DNA of 10,566 nt from Dichomitus squalens LYAD-421 SS1. Its lineage: Eukaryota > Basidiomycota > Agaricomycetes > Polyporales > Polyporaceae. Within the stretch, counting starts at the first letter, position 1. Every line of letters starts with the position of its first letter. Under the pieces are notes generated by a model that ran no database searches, was not told the DNA's origin, and saw only the letters and a program-made list of their open reading frames with translations. The stretch is from contig NW_006766957.1 of NCBI RefSeq assembly GCF_000275845.1, forward strand, positions 64,076 through 74,641, written 5' to 3'. Below, piece by piece: positions 7,099 to 10,566 of this stretch. The position numbers were made by a program, and so were the translations under genes.

Positions 7099-7114
7099 GC
7101 ACGTTTTCACTGGG
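7099..7114 (-). repeat. Right terminal inverted repeat
   Basis: Perfect inverse of 4767-4782. Confidence 0.85.
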
Positions 7115-7121
7115 GCTCATG
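7115..7121. repeat. Right target-site duplication
   Basis: GCTCATG, identical to 4760-4766. Confidence 0.8.
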
Positions 7122-9039
7122 TCCCACCCGCGCGCCACCGGGGCCGGCCATCGCCCCGGGATAGCTGCGCCATGCATGGCGCCTGGCATCTCAAAGTCGC
7201 CCACGTCGCTTGTGGGGCTGGCGTGGGCGCTGCCGGCGCCGTTGATGCTGCCGCTGCGCCCCGAACATCTGCGCGATGCCCCCACGCCGCCCTGTCATCG
7301 TGACCGATCTGCACGCGGCCGTTCATCTGCTGAATGTACCGGCCCATGAATGGCCCATGAACTGAGCGTGCATCCCGCTCGCTGCGTGGAGATGCCGATC
7401 GTACCTCGTGATAGGATTCTCGAACGAAACCGCGCCGGGGCTCTGGACAATCATGGGCATATGCGGGCTAAAGGTTGCGGGATGCGGAAGGATCGTCGGG
7501 ACATGGAGATATGCGCACTGGGGGATGTTGTGCGCGAAGGGGTCGCCTGCGCCGGCATGAGAAAGGGAGGGGTTGCACAAAGGGGCGGGGCAGGGCCAGC
7601 GACGCCGCCATCGCAACAGTCGTTGTCGACGTAATTGTCATCCGATCCATCCTCTTCATTCAGGCCTGCATTCGGCGCCTGAGAATCGCATGGAAGCCCT
7701 CGCCACGGATGGGTTCTTCCACGCGGGGGCAGAGGGAGGGATCGCGCAATTCGCTGAGTCTGCGACAGAGGGCGTCTGACTCGAGCTTGAGGAGACGGAG
7801 CGGAGCGTGTGGATGTGGGCATTGGAGGAGCTGACCATTGGGAGCTTGGAGGGACGGCGGATCTGGGAGAGGTTGGGAAGGGTCGCAGCCAGATCCTGCG
7901 GGGTGTTAGGGGGCGACAATCGGCTGAGGAGAAAAGTTGATCCGTACCGGAAAAAAGACCGCTGGGGGTCTTACGGAGAGCGCAGTCAACGGCATTGCAG
8001 GTCGCCCTGCGATCGGTGGTGTTGGCGCGCCTGCTGGGCCTGCGCTTGGACAGAGCATGGAGTGGAGGCAGCACCCTCAATACGCGGGGGAGGGCGAGAG
8101 CCTGAACGGAGCTGGAGAGTGAGGCGGGGGCCTGACGGTGGTTGATGGAGGTGGGACACTTGCCAGCGGGGGACGAGCCGGGGATGGTGAAGGGGAGGGT
8201 CGTTGCGATGATGTTCGGTGGATGCAGGCGCGGATGTTGGGCGATAAGCAGGGTGGGCAGTGGGGGCGGTCAATGTCGAGGTGTTTTACGGTGGGAGATC
8301 GTGCCGGAGGGCGGAGGCGGAGGGCGGCGGGACGGGAGCAGGGGGGCCCGTAATGGAATCAGCGGAATCCGAAGGTGGCTCAAGGGCAGGGAGGGGGGAA
8401 GCATGTTCGGCAGCCGATGGTGGGGAGCGGCGGGATCACTAGTCACGAGTGATGCTCAAGCGTACTAGCAGCGGGAGGAGGTCGCTAGAGGGGCTTGTCA
8501 GTCTACTTTCCGGGGAGGGGGGGAGAGGTTGGGAGGGGTTGCGAGGCCTGGAAAGGCAGCTGATGGGGTCAACAGGGTGTTCAGAATGGCTCAGAATGAG
8601 AGAGGGGGGACACACTCCGGACGGCGCCATTGTCACGGCGAGGGCTTGGCGGAGAGAAGGAGCAGGAGAGGGACGGGGAAGAGATTGGGGGCGGAGGCTT
8701 GAGACAATGAGCATGCGACGAGGAGGGGCGACCGCTGTGATGGCGTGCGAGCGACGTTCGATATGCAGCGGGCGCGCAGGTGATTGATGGCGCAGAGGCA
8801 TCGTGGTAGAGAAAGAAGGCGGAGCAGAGCAGCAGTACCGTACGGTCCTCGCGCAGCCGGCGTATGCAATGGCGAGTTGATGTGTGCACGTGAGACGTTG
8901 CCGGGCATCGCCATACAGCGCTTTTCACATCACCCGTCGTTTGGGCGCCGACAAATGCGCGCGCCACACCTGCGCCCGACGCCCACCGATGCCCCCCCTG
9001 CGGACCTTCAACCGACCATCCTCCTCGTCTGCTGCACCA
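7122..9039 (-). pseudogene. Pro/Ser-rich minus-strand coding relic, interrupted by the transposon
   Basis: The plus strand is strongly G-rich; the minus strand has C-rich, Pro/Ser/Ala-type codons as in the 3361 gene. The best stretch is complement 7895-7656, reading IRRPSKLPMVSSSNAHIHTL and SQTPSVADSANC. It is preceded by a possible intron (7974-7896, GTAAGA, CCTAAC, CCCGCAG). Others are complement 7600-7323 (MPMIVQSPGAVSFENPITRY) and complement 7285-7115 (SINGAGSAHASPTSDVGDFE). The last runs into the insertion site and continues in frame after 4760 if the transposon and one GCTCATG copy are removed. The frames of the pieces do not join, so indels or unseen introns are needed. It looks like a disordered, perhaps regulatory, protein. 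No domain recognised. Confidence 0.35.
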
Positions 9040-9504
9040 ATTTGTTTGCCCGTTGCCGATTCTGATCCTTTGGGCCTCCCTGCACATGCGCATAATGAAC
9101 TCGTCGCGGGCTTCGATGCCCTCCCTATGCCAGACCCACTTCGCGCCTCACGCACTGGGTCTGGAGCGTCGGTAGATCTCATGGGAGGGCGCATCAGGAT
9201 GGCGACGGGCCTGTCAAGGCGACGCTGGGTCCTTTTCGCTTTCGAACAGCGGGGTCACCGGAAGGCCGTCCTGCTCTGCGCAGGCGGGGTCCTGCACTTG
9301 ATCTGCCAGTGCAGCCTCGGTGCGCGCGCGAAGGTCGAAGTCCGCAGGAGCCTCGATGGGTATGCCGAAGGGAGCGACGGCAGCCCAGGGGGAGAACGAA
9401 GTGCCGCTCCGCGTCTGTTGGGGATGCACAGTTAGTGGCCACGGCTGAGGAGTGGGGGAGAAAGCTTACCTGGCGGAACCCGGAGAGGCTTGGAGCGATG
9501 AAGC
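9040..9504 (-). pseudogene. Minus-strand gene fragment with two in-frame TGA codons
   Basis: The exon at 9504-9470 (FIAPSLSGFRQ) is joined through a textbook intron (9469-9415: GTAAGC donor, CACTAAC branch at 9437-9431, CCCCAACAG acceptor) to TRSGTSFSPWAAVAPFGIP, then DFDLRARTEAALADQVQD and LFESEKDPASP. TGA follows at 9216-9214. Continuing in the same frame gives PDAPSHEIYRRSRPSA, a second TGA (9150-9148), then KWVWHREGIEARDEF and MRMCREAQRIRIGNGQTN. Both TGAs could derive from CGA (Arg) by C-to-T change. The intact intron and open frame outside the stops indicate a real former gene, probably the upstream part of the locus seen at 7122-9039. No family recognised. A plus-strand frame through 8960-9200 is also open, which keeps some doubt. 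Confidence 0.5.
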
Positions 9505-10030
9505 CTGCCGCGCCAGAGGGAATGAGGGACCTTGCTAGGACAACACCAAACGCGCCGCGACGGGGAGACGGGAAACAAGGGGTTTGCACGCGCTCCCCCC
9601 ATCACGACGCCAAAAAGGCCTCTCACCTGGGGGGGGACATGCTCTCGCAGGAGGCGTGGCGCGCGGGACTGCACTTGGGACGGGTGGCTATATGGTGGCG
9701 AGCGTAGGCGACCCTTGAGGAGATACGCGGCGAGACAATGGGGATAAGGAGGCCTGGTACTCGGCGTATATTGGGCACACACTACGCGACGAGGACGCAG
9801 AGCCCTTTGTGGAGAGCTGGGATGAACCCACCCCAGGAGAGCGACGGGCAAGGCGCGACAGGATGGGGGTGGTGGAACATAGCAGCAACGAGAGATGTAC
9901 GGGGGTCAAGCAGGAGGAGGGCGCTCGTGAATCGTGATGAGGCTCGGTGGCACTTCGAACCGTGCATGTGACCTCTTATCGCCTGATGACCAACGTCTCG
10001 GAACAAACCATAGACGCGCGCAAGCGACGT
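9505..10030 (-). other. Possible 5' exons of the minus-strand relic
   Basis: A Ser-rich minus-strand frame (complement 9870-9688) includes SSQLSTKGSASSSRS and IYAEYQASLSPLSRRVSP and ends at a TAG. An ATG at 9853-9851 opens a different frame (MFHHPHPVAPCPSL). A donor-like GTGAGA at 9626 could pair with CGGCAG at 9510-9505, but the 122-bp intron is long for this window. No start or promoter can be fixed. Confidence 0.25.
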
Positions 10031-10141
10031 GAAAAAAAAAGAATCGTCGCAGGCCACAGAAAACTACAACACCAGGGCTCGAGCCCTCAGCCGCACGAGA
10101 ACAAGCGCCAACGGACATGAGCAACCACTTCACCACAGTAG
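10031..10141 (-). ncRNA. tRNA-derived pol III-type unit (SINE head or relic)
   Basis: On the minus strand an A-box-like TGGTGAAGTGG (10135-10125) is followed by a B-box-like GGCTCGAGCC (within 10086-10075, one change from GGTTCGANNCC). A run of nine T (10040-10032) then fits a pol III terminator. The ends CTACTGT (10141-10135) and GTTGTAG (10070-10064) pair at six of seven positions, counting two G-T pairs, like an acceptor stem. No convincing anticodon arm is visible, so it is a tRNA-derived unit rather than a tRNA. The A/T tract could equally be the tail of a retroposed SINE. Confidence 0.45.
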
Positions 10142-10391
10142 CTCCATTAGGATCGGCCAAGCATATTGATATACAGTGATACACCACTTCTTTTGACAGA
10201 AAAAACATGTGACTCAGATGATAAACTCGGGGCTGTGAAGACAAAGATTAGATCCGACTAGAGTCGAAGCAAGATCTTCAGTCAGTAAGGAAAGACTATA
10301 TTGCAGTAACCAACTGTACCTAGAGTCGAAGCAAGACTACAAAGGTTAAGTAAGTAACTACAAGTTAGAGATAGATGTAACCAAGTACTCA

Positions 10392-10421
10392 CTCTTCAGT
10401 CAGTAAGGAAAGACTGAAGAG
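10392..10421. repeat. 10-bp stem hairpin inside the LTR
   Basis: CTCTTCAGTC (10392-10401) pairs perfectly with GACTGAAGAG (10412-10421) around a 10-nt loop. It lies just downstream of the TATA-like box in the minus orientation, so it would be near the start of the LTR transcript. Confidence 0.6.
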
Positions 10422-10440
10422 GGAGGACGCAATCTGAAGT

Positions 10441-10449
10441 CCTTATATA
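10441..10449 (-). promoter_or_regulatory. TATA-like box of the LTR
   Basis: Minus strand TATATAAGG, about 45 bp inside the LTR's minus-strand 5' end. It is the only strong TATA-like motif that sits sensibly inside a mobile-element promoter here. Confidence 0.4.
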
Positions 10450-10495
10450 CTACAGAGAAGAGTCCATGACTAATCGAAGAGTGGTTAGTCACATG

Positions 10496-10566
10496 TACCA
10501 TAGTGCGATGAATAATACAACGACGAAAGAATTGCGACGTATCGCACCATAGGATGAGTAAGAGAT
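10496..10566. other. Right edge, no gene
   Basis: AT-richer sequence with a 7-bp inverted pair GTGCGAT (10503-10509)/ATCGCAC (10541-10547). Too short to interpret. Confidence 0.3.

Larger units (their letters stand above)
4767..7114. mobile_element. 2348-bp DNA transposon, superfamily unassigned
   Basis: The ends are perfect 16-bp inverted repeats (CCCAGTGAAAACGTGC at 4767-4782 and its complement at 7099-7114). Similarity continues imperfectly for 13 more bases (8 of 13). A subterminal 15-mer TGTCGATTTGGGTCG (4922-4936) is repeated inverted with one mismatch at 7027-7041. A 7-bp direct repeat GCTCATG borders both ends. The intact duplication suggests a fairly recent insertion. Inside are a plus-strand ORF ending at 5730, a spliced minus-strand gene (5723-6100), exon-like sequence further up the minus strand, a 71-bp-class duplication near the left end and a 23-bp tandem repeat near the right. 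I see no recognisable DDE transposase, so it may be non-autonomous or of an unfamiliar type. A 7-bp duplication fits neither hAT (8 bp) nor Mutator (9 bp) cleanly; P-like and KDZ-type elements are possibilities I cannot decide between. Confidence 0.78.
10210..10491 (-). mobile_element. Probable solo LTR of a retrotransposon
   Basis: A 282-bp block begins TGACTCAG and ends GTTAGTCA (TG...CA, 5-bp inverted ends TGACT/AGTCA). It is flanked by CATG on both sides (10206-10209 and 10492-10495), a 4-bp target duplication. The minus strand carries TATATAAGG (10449-10441), a plausible LTR promoter, which sets the orientation. Two internal repeats support a structured LTR: a 17-mer CTAGAGTCGAAGCAAGA at 10258-10274 and 10320-10336, and a 23-bp exact repeat at 10275-10297 and 10393-10415. 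No primer-binding site, polypurine tract or gag/pol sequence is next to it. The flanking ACATGT is palindromic on both sides, so the exact border and duplication length (4-6 bp) are ambiguous. Confidence 0.58.

Noticed and set aside
4767..7114. Reading the element as hAT with an 8-bp duplication
   Set aside because: The eight bases flanking each end differ (TGCTCATG versus GCTCATGT) unless the border is shifted or one mismatch is allowed; only seven match exactly.
8139..8800. Long Gly/Arg/Glu-rich plus-strand ORFs
   Set aside because: They are complements of C-rich minus-strand sequence, with low-complexity composition and no motifs.
8884..9435. Plus-strand ORF of 183 codons
   Set aside because: Part of it (about 8960-9200) is protein-like, but the minus strand has a canonical intron and a long sensible frame over the same region, so the plus frame is more likely a shadow.
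10208..10493. LTR borders as TGTGAC...GTCACA
   Set aside because: These give longer inverted ends, but the flanks (AAACA and TGTAC) show no duplication, whereas TGACT...AGTCA gives CATG on both sides.
1..10566. CRISPR array, bacterial operon or phage system
   Set aside because: There are no regularly spaced direct repeats with spacers, no ribosome-binding sites, and clear spliceosomal intron signals instead.

Overview
The window looks like an accessory, repeat-rich stretch of a filamentous basidiomycete genome, probably an Agaricomycete. The evidence is short introns (about 45-80 bp) with GT...AG ends and CTAAC/CTGAT-type branch sites, C-rich third codon positions, pol III A/B-box remnants, and one gene that resembles a lineage-restricted family of hypothetical proteins I associate with Agaricomycetes (recalled, not searched). 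There is no bacterial signature: no ribosome binding sites, operons or CRISPR.

Layout. 1-800: an isolated Hsp70 ATPase-domain fragment with an in-frame stop, then gene-free sequence with small palindromes. 800-1400: a degenerate tRNA-like sequence (minus) and a 176-bp MITE-like foldback with perfect 16-bp inverted ends. 1670-3200: two decayed or unrecognised plus-strand coding regions; the first (1724-2333) has a coiled-coil segment, an internal TGA and a Cys-rich patch. 3361-4565: the best gene of the window, a three-exon hypothetical protein broken by one extra C at the end of a hexanucleotide microsatellite. 4767-7114: a complete-looking 2348-bp DNA transposon with perfect 16-bp terminal inverted repeats and a 7-bp GCTCATG target duplication. 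It carries two convergent coding regions whose 3' ends overlap by 8 bp, plus subterminal repeats and an 18-bp palindrome. 7122-9900: a G-rich plus strand whose complement reads as Pro/Ser-rich coding sequence with intron signals but broken frames; the transposon seems to have landed in this decaying minus-strand gene. 10031-10495: a tRNA-derived pol III-type unit followed by a probable solo LTR with a CATG duplication.

The common theme is decay. At least four in-frame TGA/TAA stops sit where CGA or CAA would restore a sensible reading, as expected from C-to-T mutation (a repeat-induced or methylation-driven process is an inference). No working pathway or gene cluster can be assembled from this window. 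The most novel items are the two-gene transposon of unassigned superfamily and the microsatellite frameshift.
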